In this document: positions 1-11,500 of the stretch, one piece after another
Layout: each line of letters starts with the position of its first letter
Numbering within the stretch: the stretch's first letter is position 1
From: Paroedura picta
Taxonomy: Eukaryota; Chordata; Lepidosauria; Squamata; Gekkonidae
Length of the DNA stretch: 64,000 bases
Reading direction: 5' to 3'
NCBI RefSeq assembly: GCF_049243985.1
Contig: NC_135379.1
Coordinates: 21,598,001 to 21,662,000, forward strand
Translations under genes and position numbers: made by a program
Notes under the pieces: model-generated
The model's input: only the letters and a program-made list of their open reading frames with translations
What the model was told of the DNA's origin: nothing
Databases searched by the model: none

Positions 1-1194
1 GAAAAACCTCTGATATACCCTTGTTACACCTATGCTTCCTCCAGGGATTCTGTGCAATATACTTCTATCTTTTGAATAGATGTTTCTGTTTAGACCTAAT
101 CCTAAATTTTATGTGTCCAAAACACTATTTGTTGCATTATTCCTCCCTGCATTTTGGTTCATAATCAACAATATCAGGAATAAATTTGTACCCAGTGGAC
201 ACATTCACCATTGCAGTGCAGAAAAATTGGAATTATGCTGCTTGAGTTCTGAGAAATATTGCTGATGAATGGACTGCTATCATGTATTTGTTGCCCTTAA
301 AGGAATTTGAATGAAGGCATTGTTGTTTTGGGGATGGCATATGTTATGGGTATATACAACAATGTGTACCTAACAACAACTGCGATTCGAACAGCTGCGT
401 GAGTTCAGGTTTCCATAAATACAGAGACACACACTTGCAAAACATCCATTGTGAAATGAGAACTAGGTAAGAAGACACAATGGTACATTTCAATACGTTG
501 ACCACAAGCGCAAAAACAAGCTCATATAATGGATAACCATTATATGAAGCAGGCATTGAAACACAAGTACTATGGGAATAAATGTTTGGTTATTTAAAAT
601 AAACTCCCTGTTTTTTAAAAAAATTGACATCTTGTGAGGCAAGGTAACACAGGTTGCTATGGTTTCAACAAATCTCAGTAGAGAGATTCTTGGTGGTTCT
701 GTTGTCTTCCTACTGTTAAGGCCTGAGGCTCAAATGGTAGAGCGCTGGATGGGTGGGGTGCCTCTAGGACAGTAGTACTATGGTGTGGTTGTTTGGATTG
801 GGGGTGGCTCTGTCAAAATATGCAAGATCTGTAGAGGGCATGATTCAACAGCATAGATTAAGAGCATTCTACAGGGGACACTGGAGGAAATACATTCTTG
901 CCGTATTTGGAAACATCCTGGTATTTTTCAAATAATCTCCTCCTGATTGGCTCCTCTGGAGACTCCCTGCTTCTCTGAGCTCACTTGCTCCCTATTTGCT
1001 CTCAAAATTAGCTGCAATTAGTCTGATGTGTCTGTTCTTTGTACTTTTATTCTTTTCTTTCCCCTCTATTATGTTGTTCTTTTTGTTCTCTTCCTTTCTT
1101 TTATTTGTATTAAAATTATTAATATATTTTAAAAAATTCTCTCCTCTCTCTTTACATAGTTTTTCTTCTGAATAAAACTTTTAAAATCAGCCAG

Positions 1195-1330
1195 TGCTGC
1201 AATCCTTTGCATGTACAAACTCCACCAACAGGCTCTGACTACTAAAGCCTGTGCAAGCACTCGAAAGCTCATGCCTAGAATAAATCTTCGTTGGTCTTAA
1301 AGGTGCCACTGGACTCTGATTTTGTTGTGA
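1195..1330 (+). repeat. Unclassified interspersed repeat, 3' portion
   Basis: It ends with the phrases gaaagctcatgcctagaata and ggtgccactggactctgatt, which recur in diverged form near 4800-4880, 33360-33410, 38700-38770, 43250-43310, 43720-43780 and 52300-52375. This marks a middle-aged interspersed family that I cannot name with confidence. Confidence 0.5.
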
Positions 1331-3933
1331 ATTAGAGAGTGTTTGAACAGGCTAACTGTAATAGTATAATTTTATTTATTTATTGGTTTTATATACTATG
1401 CCTCCCTGTGAGCCTGCCTTTCTCCTTCCCATCACTGAACAGACTTAAAGACCAATCATGGACCTCTGTTAAGGGCCAATTGGCGAGAGCTGTGAATGTG
1501 TATATAAGATCCCTCAATTCTGGTTGTTGTTGTATTTCTGGTTATAGTAAAGCTATTGGTTGTTGGAGCGGAGTGTCCATGTCTTACTGAACCCACAGAT
1601 TTAATAGGCACAAAGCTGTAGTTCAGCTTCTGTGTCCATAACAACTCCCTAGCAACTGAAGGATGATCTTTCATCTGCAATAAAGGGGCTTGCAGATTCT
1701 TTTACCAGTTCATAACAATCAAATCAGAAAATTGCACCACAGGTGCAAGGATTTTGCCTGTAACTTAGCTTATGAAACACCTGAACCTTAAAACTCCTTG
1801 GGTAAGCAATTGAGCTTATATAATTGTGTTTGTGATTGCTATTTTGTAAGGAAACATGATCTATTTGTTTTGTTCTTACCTGTATCCCATACTTTTTACA
1901 GTCTATTCTTCCCATTCCCCTTAGTCATAAAAATACTTACAATCTCATATACTGTTTCCAGACTGTTCAAAATAGACAGAAGTAACATTTAGTCACATTA
2001 AAGCAAAGCAAAAGCTGCATAATATCAACCAAGATAAAAGCAGTGCACAGTCTTTTGTGTCCTCCGAAATTTGTCATCAGGCTAAAATTAAAAGAGGGGG
2101 CAGGAAAGAAGTTTCAGAACATTTTCTTAAAATCCACCCATCGGGACCTTGTGTAGAATGCCACACAAACTGGAACAGTGAATTCAAAAGATTGCACTGT
2201 TTTGTGGCGTCTGGTTATTCTTACTAAAAATGTATCATGTGGCTTTCATATCTGGATTTTGAGCATTTAAAACGTTTCATATACTTTATCTTGGTAATCT
2301 TTACAACGACTCTGCAAGATAGGCAATATTTCAGGGGGGGGGGGGAGCAGCCACTGAGCTTGAGAAAACAGGATACTGGGAGATGTAATTTGATGCAGGA
2401 AGCTGAAACTTCCTGCCTTTCACATGCCACCCTTAGCCAATATGTTTTTCTCTCTCGTCATTATGCCTGAAAGAAGACCTGGCATTACTCCTCTTGTCAG
2501 TCAGCATGCAAGAGTGTAAACCCAGGTCTCAGCCATATTCAAAACAAAAGGAACCCTGACAAGATTTCTTGCCTCTTTTTTCTTTTTCTCTCCTGATGGG
2601 TTTGGCAGGTGTGGCAACTCATGGCGTGAAATATGATTGTAGTCAGGATTAGCAGATGATTTTCAGGAATTTGGAAAAAGTCAGTCATGAGAACAAAGTC
2701 CCAGAAACCTCTTGGCAAGTGCACCAGAAGACAAAACGCTGGTGAACGAGAAGAAGAAAATGAGGGGTTTTGTCTTCTATGGAAAAGTGACACAAACCCT
2801 AAAGAGGCCTGACAGGGCCCATGTTAGCTTTTATTCAGGAGTCATTTTAGGTGACATGAAAGTGTAACTTTTATCTTATCTGGTTTAAAAGTAAAGAGTT
2901 GCACTATACCCATGCTCTGAAGGTCATTTCCTCTTTTCTCCTCCTCTCACCCTGGACTAGAACTTGCAGTAAAAGAAAATAACAGTTGACTCTCTCTTGG
3001 ATCTTCTTACAGCACATGCGATTGGTTGATTCTGTTGGTGGAGGAGGAGAAAATTCCCTATGGGAGCAGAGGCTCACTTCAGATATTAAAAATAGGATGT
3101 TGGAATAGTGTAACTTTGTACTTGTCTGCCCTCTTTGAAGACATCAGAGAGTCACAAAATAATTCCAGAGGGCTCACTGCTAGTGGAAGACGCTCCTGGG
3201 GGATCCACCGGATTCATTCAGCAGCCTCTTGAAAGACTTTTGCACAATTTATCTCTGTTTCCCTCTAAACTATATGACAGTCGCCGTGTTTGAATTTCTG
3301 CAACGAGGGTAAAAGAAATATATCCAGATGACAAAACTTCAGGGGAGGTCTTTTGGAATTACAGCTGCTCTCCAGATGAGAGAAATGATTCGAGTTGCTG
3401 TTTCCTCCAAGGGAACTGAATGGCATCCGATCCCTGCTACGCTCCCTCCCCATCCAAGCTCTTCCCCTCTCATGCACTGCTCCCAAATCTCTTACCAAAC
3501 CAGAGCGAGCAACCCAAATACCTGCGCTCTGGCAGCTAAACACCCTCAGCCTGTCTTTCTCACCATGCTGTGGTTGAGAGGATACAACGAGGGCGAGAAG
3601 AATTGCCCCACTCCACTATCCACAGAAACCCTGATATGTCCATTTTCAGTTCTGTTAGATCTAAGACGGGCCTGCTCAGGTGACAGATTGTAACATGGAT
3701 TCCCCACTTAGGATCATAAGATAAACAGTATAAGATGTTGTCTGTTCTGTGCACAACAGCTGCTGTGCAAGTCGTTTTGCCTTGGCGGGGCTTATTCCAC
3801 CTAGTGTTCAAGTTACCAGACTAGCATGGTTTCCTGCAAATGCATGGACTCACTTGTATTTTCCAGTCCTGTGTGTTTCATACGCCATTAATGTGTCTTA
3901 GATGTCAGATGTCATCAGATGCTCTCTGCTTCA

Positions 3934-4034
3934 CAGGGTAATCAAACTGCGGCCCTCCAGATGTCCATGCTAGCAGGGGCTCCTGGGAATTGTAGTCCAT
4001 GGACATCTGGAGGGCCGCAATTTGACTACCCCTG
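3934..4034. mobile_element. Palindromic hAT-type MITE, copy 1
   Basis: A short copy of the family whose ends read CAGGGGTAGTC and GACTACCCCTG and whose arms contain ctgcggccctccagatgtcc. The central part is reduced compared with the 136-bp copies. Confidence 0.7.
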
Positions 4035-4624
4035 CTTATGGCTTTAATTTAGCTGACAACCTTGTGTTCAGCTGATTTGCCATGAGAGTAATTCTGTGGC
4101 ATAAGCCATGAACCAGGGTTGCCTGAGGACAGAAAGTGCTCAGACTTCACATTCCTTTCCTGCTGGAGCTGAACAGCCATCATATCCATGCCCATCATAT
4201 GTCTGAGTTATTTTCCTCCTCTTTTGTAGGGGCTGAGCCCAAGTATGGCCAAAGTTATAGCTTGCTGATTGTTACCTGTGAGCCAGGCTGGTGAACCCAG
4301 CATCAAAAAGGTCTTTCTATCCACTTTCTCTATCGTATCCTCCCTTAGTCCTCTTTTTTCCTAAACCGATACGTTCGTCAAAACATGCTAAATAGTGAGC
4401 TCTCAGCCAGCTCTCCTGCAGGGTGGCAATTCCAGGCCTCTTACTAGGTCTGGTCTCTGAGCTATCTCTTTGAGTCCTAACTAGGATGCCAGAGCTTCCT
4501 AAGTTCCATACATAGAATATTTTAGTACATTCCCAGTGGGTCTGTGTTGCCTTTCCCTGAGGACACTCTCAAGCACAGTAGCTGTCATTCCAGAGAAAGA
4601 TTGCATTTTTACAGCAGCCCAATG

Positions 4625-4880
4625 TTGTTCTTTAAGCAGCCGTGTTGGTCTGAAGCAGCAGGACACAGGGGCACCTTTAAGACCAACAAAGTTTCATTCA
4701 AGGTATAACCTTCTGTGTGCATGCACATTTTGTCAGAGATCTGATGACCAACACAGCTCCACACCTGAATCTATCTTCATGGAAGACACCCCATGGAATG
4801 GAATTCCATCAAGATATCTGACCATGCACACAAGCGCTCATACCTGGAATAAAAGGTGCCACTGGAATCAAATTTTCTTC
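4625..4880 (-). repeat. Unclassified interspersed repeat fragments
   Basis: The left part (cagccgtgttggtctgaag, then ggcacctttaagaccaac) is the reverse complement of the repeat end seen near 1300. The right part (gctcatacctggaataaaag) runs in the opposite direction, so two pieces lie head to head or an inversion has occurred. Confidence 0.45.
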
Positions 4881-5402
4881 TGTTGCTCATTAAGTGCAGG
4901 GAAATGGCAGGAATCTAGCTGGGGATATTATTTGGATCCCTTTCAGCATGTGGATAGCACTACTGAATAGCTAAGACAAGATTCTTCTTATGTTATAATA
5001 CTAATGAGGATATTGCTTCTCTGTGGTCAGGTCAGGCCAAGAATCTAAGTGTCTACTTCTTATTGCTTTCATTGAGAAAGGCTATAGAATGATATTTCCA
5101 ATTTAATCTTTGTACATTTGCACAGGATTGCCATTTTGATGAATGGGTTTGATAGTGTAGACTGATTCCTCTGAGCATATTTCTTTATACAGGGATCAGA
5201 GGTCCTCCTGATTTCCCTCTTGAAGCGGGTAGCTGGAATTCCCTTTCTATGAATAGAACAAGCAGATCAGCATTACATAGTGTTAAAATTATCTTTGGGT
5301 TTGCAGGCTAATGCACTTTGGAGAAATTAGAGCACCCCTCCATGCAGACTATCAACATACACCCTGTAGCCATTGAAATAAACACAAACAGTGGAGGGAG
5401 GC

Positions 5403-5580
5403 ATGGCAGAAAGGATGACCCGGGCCTCAGAAGCCAAGCTGGTGAAAAATGCTTTTTTGGAGGCCCTGAAATCAAATGACCACAGAACTCTGGAGGAGTT
5501 TTTGATACAAAAGCAGATAGACGTGGATACAGTCTTTGAAGTAGAAGACGAGAACCTGTTCTTGGCCTCTTACAAACAAG
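5403..5580 (+). CDS. ASB4: ASB4 coding exon 1
   Basis: This exon encodes residues 1-59 plus the first base of Gly60. It begins [16 protein letters not shown], where mammals have a different leader before the shared AKLVK. It ends in ASYKQ with the donor gtaaga. The segment [11 protein letters not shown] is nearly identical to mammalian ASB4. A pyrimidine-rich stretch ending in CAG at 5304-5306 could be the acceptor of a 5' UTR exon, so transcription probably starts further upstream. Confidence 0.95.
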
Positions 5581-8500
5581 GTAAGAATTTGCACCATGCT
5601 TTCAGTAGGTGAAATCTGGAGAGCCAGGCTTGAATTCCCGTGAAGCCTGCCGGGTGACCTTGGGCCAGGCACAGTTTCTCTCAGAACTCTCTCAGCCTCA
5701 CCTACCTCACAAGGAGTCTGTTGTGGAGAAATGGGGGAAAGGGGACTGTAAGCTGCTTTGAGGCTTCTCGGGGTAGGGAAATGTGGGGTATAAAACCCTG
5801 CTCTTCTTCATTTTGCTATACAGTTCTTTCTAGTGATTGAAAATACGAGCAGTAAACAGACAGTAAAGAAATAACTGAGCAACTGCAAACAGGAAAACAA
5901 GGATTTCAGCACATGCAACTCTTGAGGCTGGCATAAAAAGGAGAAAATCTGTGTTTGTGACTGGGAGTACATTATGTGTGTTAAATCCCAGTGTGAGGCA
6001 ATGCTCCTCATTATGTTGGCAAACATGTTTCATTATTTTTCAATCCATGTGCCTTTGAAATGTATGCAGAATTAGAAGCTTAGCAGAATGCATTAGCTGC
6101 TTGCAAACTCTCATTTAAAAAAAAATGTCCTTACATGTTTGTCCAGCCTGCCCTTGCCCTATTTTGGCCAGACTAGCCTTGGTCACTAAACACAATGTTA
6201 TGTTTGAAGTCACATTTACAATAGATTTTTTGAGAAAGTGAACTCTGGTAGGTGGCCCTGGATTTACATAGGAACTCTTTCATCATTCTCTGCCTTTACA
6301 CCATTGAATGCATAATCCTCCATCCTGGGGACACAGCTGGACAAGGAATTAATTTTAACAAATAGACAATTCATTCAAATTCATATGCCTCAATCAAACT
6401 ACCTTTCTTGCACATCTGGAGTAATTTCTCCATTCCAAAGAAGGAAGCAATCAAGGCATCCCATTATTATATGGGTGTTTTGCTGAAATTAATAGAGCTA
6501 ATGCTGGGGTGCATGTGCATGCATGATAAAATCTAGGGGATTAGGCTCTGCTTAATAAATACCACCCCGTAGAGTGCAACATCAATCTCAACAGTCCCTG
6601 GCATGTTGTTTTTTTGCAAAATCTATCTATTTTTAAAAACAGGGTATTGGATGCCGAGTTATAAACTGCAACATTCTTGGGCAACTGGGCTACACATATC
6701 TGTCTTATATGGGCACCTGGAAAGCCTGAAGGTCCTGCTGAAGTACAAAGCAGCTGTCAACTGCAGACCCAATGGGAAAGCAGCGATCCACATAGCCTGT
6801 GAACAAGCCAATCTGGATTGTGTCAACCTTCTCTGCAGCCATGGTGCAAAGCCTAACTGCTATTCACTAAGCGGTCTTGCACCTTTGCACTTCTGCTCCA
6901 CCAAGCCCTCGATCCCTTGTGCCCAGCAGTTGATCTGGAGAGGTAAGTTCAGCTACTGATGCGTCCTGCATTGTACCTCTTCAGTGCGCTTTGGAGAGAT
7001 GGCATATTGCACTGATCCCCTAGACCGGGTGGTGGGAGTGGCATGCAGGGTTCCTGTAGCATAGCCAGGGTATGGCGACCAGGGCACCAGTTAGAGGCAG
7101 AGGAGGACCTGAGCTTCTTCTTACCCATTGTGCTGGAGGGTGCAGCGCATGTGACTCCTGGCAAGGCCTTGCTTCCCCAGTGGGGATGGGGACTTGAAGG
7201 AATGAGGTCGAGATGGTGTGGTGGATGAGCATTTGCTTCAGTTGCAGCACAGCAGTGCTGACATGCAACTGCTGGCCAAGTCCATCTGAGTCTGCCCCAG
7301 CTACCCAGGTGAGAGGCCCCAGCCTGGCCCTCACTGTCTGTGCCCTGTCCTCTGACCGGCACACTGGCTGTACCCTCACCCCTACCCTCAGCCACCTCCA
7401 TAACCTCCTCTTTGGAAAGAACTCCAGTGAACAGCACCCAGCTGCCCCAGGGAGTGGTGGGGCCAGGAGCACCAGAGAGGTGGCAGGGGTTGCTTCTGAC
7501 TTGTGGCCATCCTCAGAAGGACAGAGTTACAAAGTACCTTAGGCAGGGCCAGCAGACAAATACAGGACCATGCTCTGTCCATCTCTGTGGGAGAGAACAG
7601 GGGAGTTCACACCGGGCCACTCAGGACCTCCTTCCCCACCAGATTTGTGGGCTTGGCCAAAAGAGAGAAACGAGCACTGCATTTCCCCAGGAGTCAGAGG
7701 TGAGGCACATCCCCAGCCTCTGAGTTACCAAACCCCGCCCCTGTGTCATCAAACCCTGACCACCTGTCCTGGGTATCAAATGGGTAAAGGTAAAGGTATC
7801 CCCTGTGCAAGCACCGAGTCATGTCTGACCCTTGGAGTGACGCCCTCCAGCGTTTTCTTGGCAGACTCAATACGGGGTGGTTTGCCAGTGCCTTCCCCAG
7901 TCATTACTGTTTCACCCCCCAGGGTAAAACAGGGTTGTTAACACAAGGCTTTGTTCTTCTGTCTTCCATACAGCCCTTCTCTACTTACCCTGTATCTTTC
8001 TTTTCCCTTCTTAGTCTGCCTTTTCCCACTCAGTATGGAGGGCTCTAGTCCATATCTATGTCTATGTCTATGTCTATGTCTATGTCTATGTCTATAGATT
8101 TCTTAAGCATGTATCAGGTACTATGACAATACATGGCCATGTTGACCCACCCACCCTTCCCAAAATGGCCAATGGTGGGCCTGGAGGGGGTGGGAAAGGG
8201 ACAGGTCCTGGGTGGGCATGTACACAGCTATCCTTCCCAGCCATATTCTACACAATCGCGCCACTTCTGGGGTTTCTCCAAACCTGAAGAATTTTCAGCA
8301 GTTTCCCAATGGTAAAAAAGTTGAGAAAGGCTGCCCTAATGGGACGATCTTCTAAGTATCAACAATAAAGCACGCTGCAGGTATTAAAACTCAGTATTCA
8401 TTTTAACGGAATACTTTCTTTAAAACAGTGGGAATGATGTTAAATAAGAAATGAGTATTTGCCAGTACACTTTCACATCTATGCAAGTGATTAGTTGTGG

Positions 8501-11500
8501 GTCCTTCTAAGCACGGTGCTTAGCACAGTGCAGATATTTTGTTTATATTGCAAACTTGCTAATACAACTTCTAGATTCTGCAGCCCTTTTGTATGAGTTC
8601 TGGCCGTGGAGAAGGTTCAGTGCATGCACAGAGCACAGACCATCTTAATCCCACCTCCCCAAGTTAAATAAAATGAATTCACAGTTTATGATTTTAAAAC
8701 TAATTTTATTTGGCAGGGGAATGTGGGTTTGGAGGGAAGAGGGCTTTAAGACAATTAATTATTTCAGCTCTGCCAACAGTTTCTTCTTGCTGGAAGATGC
8801 ACATTATGGCATTGGGCAGCCAAATAAATTAATGGTGTCATTTTTATTCCCCGCGAAGCTAATGAGGTTGACAACAGGGCTAAGATTGCTACCGTGTGGA
8901 AACATAGAGGAGTCCAAGACAGTCTTGCAAACTGCCGTGTAAGCCGAGTGTACGTGAAACGACATGTTCAAAGCTGACCCACTTTCAGGAAGGAGAGCAC
9001 AAAAGTGTTTCTCAAGCAGTTCATGATTCTCCTTGAAAGGGAGGATTTTGAGGGCATTTCCACACATCAGTAAAAATAATGTTACGCCAGCTGAATGACA
9101 AAGAACTGAATTTTTCGTGGTTTTTCGTGGCCCCTCCTCACCTTTTTGCTTTCTCACCTTTTTGTTGTCTCGCCTTTGTCTGCCACCTTTTTGCATGTCT
9201 TACCCTCCACATCTGCTGCTAGAAATGGCAGAAGGGAGCAACGTGACTTATATGTGACTTGCTTCCACTTGTCAATCAATTCAGGCAACCAATCCCCTTC
9301 CTCCATATTTTGACGCAGTTTAAAGGTCCCGCAATGCACACTGATTTTTTAAAATCATACTTCTACGTTGCAAGTGCTTTTTTAACACCACCCCTTATGG
9401 GATCACGAGTTCTTTGATACTTTAAAAAATTGGATTGCTCGGATATGAAAGAAACTGAAGGGAGGTTTTATGAAACCCATCAATACGCAAATAGTGCAAA
9501 GGTGTCAGTCGCTGCCCCTCATGGCTACTTAAAATGAGCAATGAGAAGATAGGAAGCCTCTTAAGGAAGATAATCAACCTCTCACTCTCACTGGGGGAAT
9601 TCCCATAGGATGTCTCCATGGACATGGCCAGCTTCTGCTGGTATAGATTCATTCAGACCGTTACAGCACGTTTAAACAGAATTTTGGGTTGGGTGTGCCA
9701 GATTCAGCACAGATGATTCTCCACAAATATATGTGGGCTCACAAATACTGAAATTTGATTTGATCCTGGCTAGGCTTTGCTTTGTCACCAAAGCTCTCCT
9801 GCCTCCATTATTTCCCCTCTCCCGTAATGTATAGAGGCCTTTGAGACCCTTTTTGTCTGTTTGTCCTGAAGAACACAGAGAGCTAAGCACCAATGGACAT
9901 TAGAGCTCATTTAATCTCTGTATTTATATTTATGCTCCACTTTCCCTCCAAAATGCTCTGAGTGATCTACATAGGTCAGGGTTAGTCAAACTGCGGCCCT
10001 CCAGATGTCCATGGACTACAATTCCCATGAGTCCCTGCCAGCATTGTCCATGGTCATCTGGAGGGCCGCAGTTTGACTACCCCTGACACAGATGGAGTGA
10101 TTTCATTTTTCCTTTCACAACAACCCTGTCAAAAGGGTTTGGCTGAGAGAGTGAATGTCCTCAGATCACCCAGTGAGTGCACAGGGCTTCAAAGGCCACT
10201 CTAAAGCAGAGTTATGGAAGCCTGTGGGTCCTGAGCCAAAAATGGGCTGGGAAGTGTGTTTCAGGCTTTTTTCAGTTTTATTGATTTAGTGCATGTTCTT
10301 TTGTTTTGCGGGGGGGGGGTCACCATACCAAGTAGATTTGGACTTGTAGGCCACCATACTGAAAAGGTCGGGAACCACTGATCTACAGAACTGTGTTCCA
10401 ACCAACCCTGGCAAGTATTTGCATTGGAGACCTCCAAGGACAGGATGGAGTTCCGCCAAGAAACACTAGGGGTCACAATGCAGAGGCAAGCAATGGCAAA
10501 CAACCTCCAAACGTCCCTTGTCTGACTGCCAGACAATCCTTGGATCTATACAGCACACGCCATATTCTAAATAAATTACATAAATGTGTGCCAAGCCTGA
10601 TACTCAGGCTGCCACTACTGGCCATTCCTCTCCCTTAAGGCAGCCTACCAGGCATCAGCCAGAGCCGGTGTCTTTTCTGCTGTAGCTTCCACTCTGTAGA
10701 ACAAACTCACTGAGAGATGAGGTGGAAGTTGTAGAAGGCACTGCTAGGAATGTTTATTTGCCAAGCCTTTCCATAAAATATAGGTTAGAGACATTTATTT
10801 TATTTGGTATGCTTTCCCTTGTGATTTGAGGGCTGCCTTATGCCATGAGGAAATGTAGGATATAAATACTTACATAATAAATGAACCCCTGTAACACACT
10901 GGCTTTCTGCATATTACAGTCTATATGTATAGCTATTCAGGGCACTGAAACCGCAGGGCTCATTTTTGATGTGGGACACATCTTCTGCTGCATCTCGTCA
11001 AATGGAAATGTAGACGGATGTGAGGTCTGTCATCCTGCCCACAAAGCGCACCAGAAGATGATGGCCCAGCCAACAACTGTGCCAGCCCCTGGGGCCTGGG
11101 GAGCTGTTGCCCTGTCCCTGAGGTGTTTGCAGTGGCTGTGCTGGCCCTGGGAGCCTAAGCAGCTGTTGCACAACCGTGGCTGAGGCAGTGGTTGCCCGGC
11201 CTCCAAGGCCTTCATGGTGGCCACGCTGACCCTGGGGACATAAGCAGCCACTGCATGACCTGCGGGGACTGAGGCAGTGGCGGAGGAGCAGATAAGCAAG
11301 AGGAGGGAGGGGGGAAGGGAATGTGTGTGCATGTGTGTGTGTGTTTGCTTGCTTGCTTACTTGGCTGGAGGTTGGAAAACCAACAGGTAAGAGGGGAAAT
11401 GGTGGGGAGGGAAGGGAGTCTCTTTCTCACTCTCTCTGTGTGTATGTGTGGGTGTTTGCAAGGGAGGGAGGGGGTCCTGACCAAGTCGCTTCAGAGCAGT

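Larger units (their letters stand above)
1..5402. other. Left flank upstream of ASB4
   Basis: No coding exon is supported here. In mammals the next gene on this side is PON2, which is not reached. The stretch holds an unclassified repeat fragment near 1195-1330, a G run at 2334-2345, a palindromic MITE at 3934-4034 and further repeat pieces at 4625-4880. The ASB4 promoter and any 5' UTR exon should lie here, but I see no clear TATA box or CpG island. Confidence 0.6.

Noticed and set aside
4536-4970. 144-codon ORF
   Set aside because: It overlaps interspersed repeat pieces and matches no protein family that I know.
6949-7723. Several overlapping ORFs of 110-160 codons on both strands
   Set aside because: They occur together in a GC-rich intronic block, in mutually incompatible frames, without splice or family evidence.
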